Shown: one piece after another, positions 11,954-19,288 of the stretch
Numbering within the stretch: the stretch's first letter is position 1
Layout: every line of letters starts with the position of its first letter
Source of the DNA: an uncultured Pseudomonadota bacterium
GTDB taxonomy: Bacteria; Pseudomonadota; Gammaproteobacteria; Burkholderiales; Usitatibacteraceae
Assembly (NCBI GenBank): GCA_946885905.1
Contig: CAMPHL010000003.1
Coordinates: 1 to 21,582 of the forward strand
Reading direction: 5' to 3'
Length of the DNA stretch: 21,582 nucleotides
The notes under the pieces: generated by a model
Seen by the model: only the letters and a program-made list of their open reading frames with translations
What the model was told of the DNA's origin: nothing
Database searches by the model: none
Program-made: the position numbers and the translations under genes

Positions 11954-13434
11954 CAGCAATCGACGCCCGAGTAACTGAGGTTGAAGCTCTTGTTGATGAG
12001 CGGGAAGTCCGGGACGATGTTGCCCAGGATCGCGTGCTCGATCACCTGCCAGTTGTGCCACGACGGGTCGTGCGCGTGGCCGATCGCGATGCGCCCGCCT
12101 TCGCCCGCCTCGAGCGCTACCAGCACCTCGCCGCGCCAGCCTTCGATCCAGCCCGCGCCGAAGGCGCCCGCTTCGATCTCGCCCACCTCGGAGCGCGTGG
12201 GGCCCTCGGGCATGCCGCGAATGATCTCGTCGATCAACCGCAGGGACTCCTCGAGCTCGTCGAAACGATTTACCACGCGCGCCGCCACGTCGCCGTTGCG
12301 GTGGACCACTTTCTTCACTGCGAGAGCGGCATAAGGCTCGATGGGGTGGTCGACCCGCAGGTCGAAGGCCTGGCCGCTTGCCCGGCCGGCGAGGCCCACG
12401 AGCCCGAGGCGCTTGGCGAGCTGCGGCTCGACGCGCCCCGCAGTGAGGAAACGGTCCTGCAGTCCCGAGTGCTCGTCGAAGATGCGCCGCAGGCCGGCCG
12501 CTTCATCGCCGACCATGCCGGCTACGCGGCGCATGACACCCAGGCCTTCGCCCGAAGGATCGACGCTCACGCCGCCCGGAACCACGCAGTCCATCATGAA
12601 GCGGTGGCCGAAGGCGAGGTCGGAAGCCCGCACCCAGTCTTCCTTCAGGCGCATGAACTGGGCGAGCGCGAAGCCGAACCCTCCATCGTTGCCGAGCGCG
12701 CCCAGGTCGCCCAGGTGGTTGGCCACGCGCTCGCGCTCGAGCATGAGCGCCCGCAGCCAGGCGGCGCGCTGCGGCACGGCCGCCCCCGCGATCGACTCCA
12801 CCGCCGCCGCGTACGCCCATGCGTAGGCCACGGTCGAGTCGCCCGAGACCCGCCCCGCAAGGCGGGCGCCGTCGATGAACGTAAGCTCGGTGAAGCGCCG
12901 GTCGATTCCCTTGTGCGCGTAGCCCAGCCGCTCCTCGAGCCGCAGGACCTTCTCGCCGACGACGGAGAAGCGGAAGTGTCCCGGCTCGATGATCCCGGCA
13001 TGGATCGGCCCTACGGCGATCTCGTGCACGCCGTCGCCCTCCACGCGGACGAACGGATAGTTGTCCGGAAGGTTCTCGCGTGTCGCGTTCACGTCGAACT
13101 CGGCGCGCAGCGGGAACTCGTGCGCGCCCCACGCCCCGTGCCGCAGCCACTGGCGCCAATCGGCTGCGCCCTCGGGGGTCGCGCCGAGCAGGTCGCGGGC
13201 GGCCCGTTGCATCCGGTTGGCCGCGGGAAAGAGGCCCGAGAGGTCCGGGTAGGAATCGGCCGCGAGGGCGAGCTCCACGATCCGCAAGCCCTCGGCGGTG
13301 GCGTAGGCGGCGAACATCGACCGGCGGCCGGCGCGCTCCCCGCCCCAGAGCGAGACCAGGCGCGCGCCTGCATCGTGGTGCGCTCGTGCGGCCTCGATCC
13401 AGCCATCGCGATCCACGAGTTGAGGGCGCCCCAT
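11953..13434 (-). CDS. hyfG: HyfG/HycE-like large subunit lacking all nickel ligands (Ehr-type)
   Basis: This 493-residue protein fuses a NuoC-like domain (residues 1 to about 120; SYPDLSGLFPAAN) to a NuoD/large-subunit domain (about 130-493; VGPIHAGIIEPGHFRF is highly typical of HycE/HyfG). In true group 4 hydrogenases the [NiFe] centre is held by an N-terminal RxCGxC and a C-terminal DPCxxC. Here the first reads RVSGDS (residues 195-200) and the second reads NLSYSG (485-490), so all four cysteines are replaced. The C-terminus ends at Cys493 with no maturation tail. The protein therefore cannot bind nickel conventionally and fits the energy-converting hydrogenase-related (Ehr) complexes of unknown reaction. 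The ATG at 13434 lies 2 bp after the hyfF stop. Confidence 0.9.
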   Translation of the reverse strand: MGRPQLVDRDGWIEAARAHHDAGARLVSLWGGERAGRRSMFAAYATAEGLRIVELALAADSYPDLSGLFPAANRMQRAARDLLGATPEGAADWRQWLRHGAWGAHEFPLRAEFDVNATRENLPDNYPFVRVEGDGVHEIAVGPIHAGIIEPGHFRFSVVGEKVLRLEERLGYAHKGIDRRFTELTFIDGARLAGRVSGDSTVAYAWAYAAAVESIAGAAVPQRAAWLRALMLERERVANHLGDLGALGNDGGFGFALAQFMRLKEDWVRASDLAFGHRFMMDCVVPGGVSVDPSGEGLGVMRRVAGMVGDEAAGLRRIFDEHSGLQDRFLTAGRVEPQLAKRLGLVGLAGRASGQAFDLRVDHPIEPYAALAVKKVVHRNGDVAARVVNRFDELEESLRLIDEIIRGMPEGPTRSEVGEIEAGAFGAGWIEGWRGEVLVALEAGEGGRIAIGHAHDPSWHNWQVIEHAILGNIVPDFPLINKSFNLSYSGVDC

Positions 13435-13436
13435 GG

Positions 13437-14891
13437 TCAACCCAGCAGCCGCGCGGCCTGCGCGTACCAGGCCGCGAGGTAGGGCGGGATCCACAGGCCC
13501 AGCATGAGCCCCAGTCCCAGGTGGATGAAGACCGGCGCGAGCGCCGGCTGGTGCGCGAGCGGCGCCAGGCGCGAATCGCCGAACACCATCGGCTGCACGC
13601 GCGAGAAGACCGCGGCGAAGGCCACGCCGAGGGCGAGCAGCAGGAAGGGCGTCGCCCAGGCGTGCTCGCGCATCGCGGTGGTGAGGATCAGGAACTCGCT
13701 CGCGAACACGCCGAAGGGCGGCATCCCCAGGATCGCGAGCGTGCCCAGCATCAGGCCCCAACCGATCGTCGGGCTCACCTTGGCGAGCCCGCGGATGTCC
13801 TCCATCACCTGCGTTCCGGCCGTCTGGGTGGCGTGGCCCACGGCGAAGAAGATGCCGCTCTTCACCAGCGAGTGCACCGTCATGTGCAGCAGCCCCGCGA
13901 AGTTCGCGATCGCCCCGCCCATGCCGAAGGCGAAGGTGATGAGTCCCATGTGCTCGATCGAGGAGTAGGCGAACATGCGCTTCACGTCGCGCTGGCGCGA
14001 GAGGAAGAATGCCGCCACCACGACCGAGGTGAGGCCGAAGCCCATCATCAGGTTGCCGGCGAAGCGCGATTCGAGCGCCCCGTCGGCGAGCACCTTGCAG
14101 CGCACCACGCTGTAGAGCGCGACGTTGAGCAGCAGCCCGGAGAGCACCGCGGAGATGGGCGTGGGGCCCTCGGCGTGCGCGTCCGGCAGCCAGTTGTGCA
14201 GCGGCACCAACCCCACCTTAGTGCCGTAGCCCACGAGCAGGAAGACGAAGGCGAGCGACATGATCGCGGGCTCGAGCTGGTGCTTGACCAGGTCCAGGTG
14301 CGTCCAGAGCAGCGCGTTGCCCTCGGCGCCCAGCACGCGCTCGGCGGCGAAGTAGAGCAGGATCGTGCCGAAGAGCGCCTGCGCGATGCCCACGCCGCAA
14401 AGGATGAAGTACTTCCACGCCGCCTCCAGGCTCGCGGGCGTGCGGTAGACCGCCACCAGCAGCACCGTGGCGAGCGTCGCGGCCTCCAGCGCCACCCACA
14501 GGATCCCGAGGTTGTTGGTCGTGAGCGCGAGCAGCATGGTGAAGGTGAACACCTGGTACATGCTGTGGTAGAGGCGCAGGCGCGCGGGGGTCATCCGCCC
14601 CCTGTCGCGCTCGATGCGCATGTACGGGCGCGAGAATAGCGAGGTCGTCAACGCCACGAACGCGGTGAGCGTCACCAGGAAGACGTTGAGCGGATCGAGC
14701 AGGAACTGGTCGGAGAAGAGCACCACGGGGCCGCCGGCCACGATCTCCACCGTGATCCACGCGCCGCATGCGAAGGTCGCGAAGCTGAAGGCCGAGTTGG
14801 CCTCGGGCGCGCGGTCGTGCTCGCCCAGCGCCCAGAGGAGCAGCCCCCCGGCGAGCGGCGTGGCGAGGAGCAGGGCAAGCAGGATCTCCAC
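13437..14891 (-). CDS. hyfF: hydrogenase-4 component F-like antiporter subunit
   Basis: The 484-residue, about 14-helix inner-membrane protein belongs to the NuoL/M/N-Mrp antiporter family. Ion-translocation residues are in place: Glu136 in NLGILWVALEAATL, Lys225 in YGTKVGLVPLHNWLPDAHAEGPTPISAVLSG, and the broken-helix region MFAYSSIEHMGLITFAFGMGG. A second antiporter-domain lysine is likely in VHSLVKSGIFFAVGH. The start is a GTG that overlaps the hyfE stop by one base (TAGTG). Together with HyfB it would form the pumping arm. The third antiporter, HyfD, present in E. coli hydrogenase 4, is absent. Confidence 0.92.
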   Translation of the reverse strand: MEILLALLLATPLAGGLLLWALGEHDRAPEANSAFSFATFACGAWITVEIVAGGPVVLFSDQFLLDPLNVFLVTLTAFVALTTSLFSRPYMRIERDRGRMTPARLRLYHSMYQVFTFTMLLALTTNNLGILWVALEAATLATVLLVAVYRTPASLEAAWKYFILCGVGIAQALFGTILLYFAAERVLGAEGNALLWTHLDLVKHQLEPAIMSLAFVFLLVGYGTKVGLVPLHNWLPDAHAEGPTPISAVLSGLLLNVALYSVVRCKVLADGALESRFAGNLMMGFGLTSVVVAAFFLSRQRDVKRMFAYSSIEHMGLITFAFGMGGAIANFAGLLHMTVHSLVKSGIFFAVGHATQTAGTQVMEDIRGLAKVSPTIGWGLMLGTLAILGMPPFGVFASEFLILTTAMREHAWATPFLLLALGVAFAAVFSRVQPMVFGDSRLAPLAHQPALAPVFIHLGLGLMLGLWIPPYLAAWYAQAARLLG

Positions 14892-15550
14892 TATTCGTCC
14901 TTCAGCTTCTCGAGGTGGTGGATGTCGAGCGAGTCGAACTGCTCGCGGATCTGGAACAGGAACACGCCCAGGATCACCATGCCGACCAGCACGTCCAGGG
15001 CGATGCCCAGCTCGACCACCATCGGCATGCCGTAGGTGGCGCTGGTGGCCGCGAAGAAAAGGCCGTTCTCCATCGCGAGGAAGGCGATCACCTGCGGCAC
15101 GGCCTTCGAGCGCGTGATCATCATGAGGAAGGACATGAGCACGCAGGCGAGCGCGATGCCGAGCGTGCCGCGCGCGATGGAGCGCGAGAATTCCGAGATG
15201 GGCAGCGCCAGGTTGAAGGCGAACACCACCAGGCCGATGCCCACCAGCATCATCGTGGGCACGTTGAGCAGCGTCTCGATGTCCCACTTCACCGACAGGC
15301 GCCGGATGAGGCGGTGCAGGATCCAGGGCAGGAGCACCACCTTGAGCGCGAAGGTGATGCCGGCCGACCAGTAGAGGTGCTGCTGGCCGGTCGCGAAGGC
15401 CACGGTCGCCGTGGAGCCCACGAGCGCCAGGCCCTGCAGCTGGAAGAGGTGGATCAGCGTCACGATGCGCCGTTGCGACAGCATCGCGAAGGCGATGAGC
15501 AGGAGCACCGCCGCGAAGAGATTGACGACCTGAGTGGCCAGCTCGTTCAC
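14891..15550 (-). CDS. hyfE: hydrogenase-4 component E-like membrane subunit
   Basis: The 219-residue protein has about six to seven helices. It is HyfE-like, with a NuoK-related C-terminal half (AFLAMENGLFFAATSATYGMPMVVELGIALDVLVGMVILGVFLFQI, carrying the conserved membrane glutamates). The N-terminal helices (LIHLFQLQGLALVGSTATVAFATG) also fit HyfE. GTG start, 4 bp after the hyfC stop. In complex I and its relatives this subunit links the quinone-site subunit to the antiporters. Confidence 0.88.
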   Translation of the reverse strand: MNELATQVVNLFAAVLLLIAFAMLSQRRIVTLIHLFQLQGLALVGSTATVAFATGQQHLYWSAGITFALKVVLLPWILHRLIRRLSVKWDIETLLNVPTMMLVGIGLVVFAFNLALPISEFSRSIARGTLGIALACVLMSFLMMITRSKAVPQVIAFLAMENGLFFAATSATYGMPMVVELGIALDVLVGMVILGVFLFQIREQFDSLDIHHLEKLKDE

Positions 15551-15554
15551 GCTC

Positions 15555-16502
15555 TCAGGCTCCCAGGAGCAGGTGCACGAGGAGCGCCAGCACGCCGAGC
15601 AGGAAGGCGGTGGCGAGGAACTCCGGCACCCGGAAGATGCGCATCTTGGCGAGGATCGTCTCGATGAGGGCGAGGAGGAAGCCGCCCGCGGCGAGCTTCA
15701 CCGCGAGCACCGGCAGCGCGAAGAGCAAGGCCATGTGGTCGTTGGCCTGCGCGACCCCCCAGGGCAGGAAGAGAGCCAGCCCCGCGCACGAGTAGGCGAA
15801 GAGCTTGAGCGCCGCCGCCCATTCCATGAGCGCGAGGTGGCGTCCCGAGTACTCGAGCAGGAGCGCCTCGTGGATCATGGTGAGCTCGAGGTGCGTTGAC
15901 GGGTTGTCCACCGGGATGCGCGCGTTCTCGGCGAGCGAAACCATGGTGAAGGCCACGCCCGCGAAGGCGAGGCTGGGCAGGATCGCGAGCTCGCGGTGCG
16001 CGAGGCTCGTCACGATGGTCGCGAGCGAGGTGGAGCTCGCGATGAGCGAAAGCGTGAAGAGCACCATGAGGAACGCGGGCTCCGCGAGGAAGCCCACGAG
16101 CATCTCGCGCCGCGCGCCGAGGCTGCCGAAGGCGGTGCCGATGTCCATGGCCGCGAGCGAGATGAACAGGCGCGCCAGCGCGAACACTCCGACCAGCGCA
16201 ATCGCATCGGCCGCGGGCGCCAGCGGCAGGTTGGTCGAAAGGGTCGGGATGATCATCGAGGCGAGCAGCATGCAGCCGAACACCACGTACGGCGCGGTGC
16301 GGAACATGGCGGTCGAGCCGTGGGCGACCACGGACTCCTTCCAGAAGAGCTTGTGCAGCGTGCGGAAGGGCATGGTGAGCGGCGGGGCACGCCGGTTCTG
16401 CAGCCACGCCCGGCACTGGTTCACCCAACCCATGAGCAGGGGTGCCCCCAGGAGCGCCACGACCATGGCGGAGAACTGCGCGAGGATGCCTTCGACGTTC
16501 AT
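15555..16502 (-). CDS. hyfC: hydrogenase-4 component C-like (NuoH family) membrane subunit
   Basis: The 315-residue, about eight-helix protein is homologous to NuoH/HyfC/HycD, the membrane subunit beneath the peripheral arm. The conserved cytoplasmic-loop block MVSLAENARIPVDNPSTHLELTMIHEA carries the acidic residues typical of the family. PFRTLHKLFWKESVV and the N-terminal helix also fit. The ATG at 16502 overlaps the hyfB stop by 4 bp (ATGA). Much longer open frames antisense to or overlapping this region are shadows caused by high GC. Confidence 0.9.
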   Translation of the reverse strand: MNVEGILAQFSAMVVALLGAPLLMGWVNQCRAWLQNRRAPPLTMPFRTLHKLFWKESVVAHGSTAMFRTAPYVVFGCMLLASMIIPTLSTNLPLAPAADAIALVGVFALARLFISLAAMDIGTAFGSLGARREMLVGFLAEPAFLMVLFTLSLIASSTSLATIVTSLAHRELAILPSLAFAGVAFTMVSLAENARIPVDNPSTHLELTMIHEALLLEYSGRHLALMEWAAALKLFAYSCAGLALFLPWGVAQANDHMALLFALPVLAVKLAAGGFLLALIETILAKMRIFRVPEFLATAFLLGVLALLVHLLLGA

Positions 16503-18511
16503 GCCTGGGTGAGGAAGAGCATCGCCACCAGCGTGAGGAAGCTGTAGAGCAGGTAGATCGAGATGCGCCCGCGCTGCAGCTTGCCGATGATGCGCGAGGC
16601 CTGCTCCGTGGCCTTGGCGATGCGCAGGTAGATCCAGCCCCACAGGGGGTCCTCGACGATCACGCGATAGCGCGGAGCGGTGCTGAAGGCGGTCGGCAGC
16701 TCGCGGTGCATCTTGTAGAAGGGCTCGAAGATCTGCCGGATCGGCTGGCCGAAGCCCTCGGCCGTGTCCTGCATGCGCGCGGTCTGCGCCGGGAAGCCGC
16801 AGTCCCACGGCGCGGCCTTGCGCACGCGCCCGTGGTACAGGCGCCGCACCAGCACGAAGGCGAAGGCCATGAGGGCCAGGGTCATGATGAACACGAGCAG
16901 CGGGCTGTACGAGGCGCGCTCCGCGCTCACCGGCGCGAGCAGCATCCAGTCGCCGATGTGGCCGCTCTGGGCGAGGCCGCGCCCGACGAGCGCGAACGGG
17001 ATCGGGTCGATCACCCTGATGACCGCCACCGGGAATAGACCCGCGAGCACGCACCCGGCGGCGAGCCAGATGAGCCCCAGGCGTTCCATGCCGCCCGCGT
17101 CGCGCGCGTGCGCGAGCTTCTCTTCGCGTGGCCGCCCGAGGAAGATCACCCCGAAGAACTTGACCATCACGTAGCCGGCGAGGGCGGCCACCAGCGCCAC
17201 GCCCGCGGCGAAGATCGGCACCAGCATCTTGAGGTACGGGTTGGGCAGCCCCCCGGTGAAGAGGAAGCCCTGCAGCAGGAGCCACTCCGAGACGAAGCCG
17301 TTGGAGGGCGGCAGGCCCGCGCTCGCGATCACACCCACCAGCACGGTCATCGCCACCCACGGCATGTGGCGCAGCAGACCGCCCAGCCTGCCCAGGTTCC
17401 TCTCGTGCGTGGCGTGCAGCACCGAGCCCGTGCCCAGGAAGAGCAGGCTCTTGAACAGCGCGTGGTTCAGGCAGTGGTAGAGCATCGCCGTGAGCGCGAG
17501 GGCGGCCAGCGCCGGCATGCGGTAGGCGTGGAAGACGATCGCCAGGCCCAGCCCCATCACCAGCAGCCCGATGTTCTCGATCGACGAGTAGGCGAGCAGC
17601 CGCTTCATGTCGACCTGCGCGGCCGCGAACACCGCGCCGAAGAGGGCGGTGGCGAGGCCCAGCACCAGCGCCACCACGCCCCACCACCACAGCGGCGTGC
17701 CCAGCAGGTCGAAGGTGACTCGCGTAAGGCCGTAGATCGCGGTCTTGAGCATCACCCCGCTCATGAGCGCCGAAACCGGGGAAGGCGCGGCCGGATGCGC
17801 CTCGGGCAGCCAGACGTGCAGTGGCAGGATTCCCGCCTTCGCCCCGAAGCCGAAGAGCGCGAGCAGGAACGCAGCCGAGGCCCAGAAGGGCGAAAGCTCC
17901 TGCGCCCGCATGTTGGCGAAGGTGTAGTCCCCGGTGTTGGCCTGGAGCACGCCGAAGCACAGCAGGATCGCGATCGCGCCCACGTGCGCGATCAGCAGGT
18001 AGAGGTAGCCGGCGCGCTGGATCTCCGGGATGCGGTGATTGGTCGTGACCAGGAAGTACGACGACAGCGCCATCAGCTCCCAGCTCACCATGAAGGCGTA
18101 CGCGTCGTCGGCGATCAGCACGATCGCCATGGCCGCCAGGAAGACGTGGAACTGCAGGCAGATGAGGCCCGGCGCGGTGCCTTCGCCGATCCTGAAGTAG
18201 CCGCCGGCGAAGATGGCGATGCCCGCCCCGGCCAACCCCAGGATGGCGAGGAAGAATGCGGAGAGCGCATCCAGGCGCAGGTGGAAGGGCAGGTCGGGCA
18301 GCCCGATCGCGAGCACCGCGACCTCGGGAGTGCCCGGGACCGCGCCGATGCCGAGCGCGCCCAGGACGATGCACAGCAGCGCGGACAGGGGAAACAGGAA
18401 GCGGGCGACGAACGCGAAATCGCGCAGCTTGAGGATCCCGGCCAACCCGATGACGAGCCAGCCTGCGACGACCATGAGGACGCCGTCGATTGCGAGCAAC
18501 TGCCCGTTCAC
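16499..18511 (-). CDS. hyfB: hydrogenase-4 component B-like (NuoL family) antiporter subunit
   Basis: The 670-residue protein has about 16 helices. Key residues are Glu145 (YAFMVSWELMALSSYF) and Lys225 (FGAKAGILPLHVWLPEAHPAAPSPVSALMSG). The broken helix LLAYSSIENIGLLVMGLG and the lysine in CLNHALFKSLLFLGTGS are also present. The long C-terminal part includes a hydrophilic region (WDCGFPAQTARMQDTAEGFGQPIRQIFEPFYK) typical of HyfB/HycC rather than NuoL. The start is a GTG overlapping the response-regulator stop (GTGA), which suggests translational coupling. It is the first structural gene of the membrane complex. Confidence 0.93.
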   Translation of the reverse strand: MNGQLLAIDGVLMVVAGWLVIGLAGILKLRDFAFVARFLFPLSALLCIVLGALGIGAVPGTPEVAVLAIGLPDLPFHLRLDALSAFFLAILGLAGAGIAIFAGGYFRIGEGTAPGLICLQFHVFLAAMAIVLIADDAYAFMVSWELMALSSYFLVTTNHRIPEIQRAGYLYLLIAHVGAIAILLCFGVLQANTGDYTFANMRAQELSPFWASAAFLLALFGFGAKAGILPLHVWLPEAHPAAPSPVSALMSGVMLKTAIYGLTRVTFDLLGTPLWWWGVVALVLGLATALFGAVFAAAQVDMKRLLAYSSIENIGLLVMGLGLAIVFHAYRMPALAALALTAMLYHCLNHALFKSLLFLGTGSVLHATHERNLGRLGGLLRHMPWVAMTVLVGVIASAGLPPSNGFVSEWLLLQGFLFTGGLPNPYLKMLVPIFAAGVALVAALAGYVMVKFFGVIFLGRPREEKLAHARDAGGMERLGLIWLAAGCVLAGLFPVAVIRVIDPIPFALVGRGLAQSGHIGDWMLLAPVSAERASYSPLLVFIMTLALMAFAFVLVRRLYHGRVRKAAPWDCGFPAQTARMQDTAEGFGQPIRQIFEPFYKMHRELPTAFSTAPRYRVIVEDPLWGWIYLRIAKATEQASRIIGKLQRGRISIYLLYSFLTLVAMLFLTQA

Positions 18512-19218
18512 ACGGGCTCGACTTTCGAGTCCAGGTAGTAGCCGGCGCCCCTTTCGGTGCGGATCAGCTTCGGCGCGTTGGGACTTTCCTCGACCTTGCG
18601 GCGCAACCTCAGGATCTGGACGTCGATCGAGCGATCGTAGATGTCGTCGTGGAGCCGGCTCGCCTCGAGCAGCTGGTCGCGCGAGAGGATGCGGCCGGGC
18701 GCCTTCAGGAACGCGACGAGCAGGGCGTACTCGCTGTTGGTGAGCTCGACGTTGCGGGCATCCGGCGCCCTGAGCTTGCGCGTGCCGGTGTTGAGCTCCC
18801 AGCCGGAGAATCGATACGCGCGGACCTTCTCGCTGCGGCGCGAGGCGCGCTTGCCTTCCGTTCGCCGCAGCACGGCGCGAACGCGCGCGAGGAGCTCGCG
18901 ATTGCTGAAGGGCTTGGTCACGTAGTCGTCGGCGCCGAGCTCCAGGCCCATCACGCGATCGACTTCTTCCTTGCGCCCCGTGAGGATGATGATCGGCAGG
19001 TCGAGGGACTCGCGCAGGCGCCGCGCGATCGCGAGGCCGTCCTCGTCCGGCAGCTTGAGGTCGAGGATCACGAGGTCGACGATCTCGTCCGAAAGGACCT
19101 TGTCCATGTCCGCCCCGGTCTCGGCCACGGAGACCTGGAAGTTGTTCTCCGAGAGGTACTCGTTGATCAACTCGCGAATGGCGACGTCGTCGTCGACGAC
19201 AAGGATGTGAGCTTCCAC
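18508..19218 (-). CDS. OmpR-type response regulator, first gene of the hyf-like operon
   Basis: The 236-residue regulator has an N-terminal receiver domain (acidic pocket Asp9-Asp11, phospho-acceptor Asp53 in VDLVILDLKLPDEDG, Thr80 in IIILTG, Lys102 in YVTKPFS). Its C-terminal winged-helix domain (from about residue 130) contains ELTNSEYALLVAFLKAPGRILSRDQLLEAS, YDRSIDVQILRLRRKVE and IRTERGAGYYL. The start is GTG. Its stop overlaps the hyfB start by 4 bp, so it is cotranscribed with the complex genes, an uncommon placement that implies autoregulation. The divergent hybrid kinase 70 bp upstream is the likely partner, though hybrid kinases can also use phosphorelays. Confidence 0.95.
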   Translation of the reverse strand: MEAHILVVDDDVAIRELINEYLSENNFQVSVAETGADMDKVLSDEIVDLVILDLKLPDEDGLAIARRLRESLDLPIIILTGRKEEVDRVMGLELGADDYVTKPFSNRELLARVRAVLRRTEGKRASRRSEKVRAYRFSGWELNTGTRKLRAPDARNVELTNSEYALLVAFLKAPGRILSRDQLLEASRLHDDIYDRSIDVQILRLRRKVEESPNAPKLIRTERGAGYYLDSKVEPV

Positions 19219-19248
19219 GCGGGGCGGTCCGAGGGTTCGGTTGCGGCC

Positions 19249-19277
19249 ATTCTAACGCCGAACCCGTAGAATCCCAA
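19249..19277 (-). promoter_or_regulatory. candidate promoter of the regulator-hyf operon
   Basis: On the minus strand, TTGGGA (19277-19272), a 17-bp spacer and TAGAAT (19254-19249; five of six bases) lie about 30 bp before the regulator's GTG. They sit within the 70-bp divergent gap, so binding by the regulator here could affect both genes. A plus-strand TAGAAT (19267-19272) has no well-spaced -35. Confidence 0.4.
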
Positions 19278-19288
19278 TCGAATCAAGG

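Noticed and set aside
11358..18511. Functional [NiFe] hydrogenase 4 or formate hydrogenlyase
   Set aside because: All four nickel-ligand cysteines are missing in the large subunit, and no maturation or formate dehydrogenase gene is in the window.
13080..18538. Very long open frames on the plus strand and in other minus frames across the hyf operon
   Set aside because: Arginine-, histidine- or proline-rich shadows of high-GC genes, with no motifs. The hyf proteins match their families along their full length.
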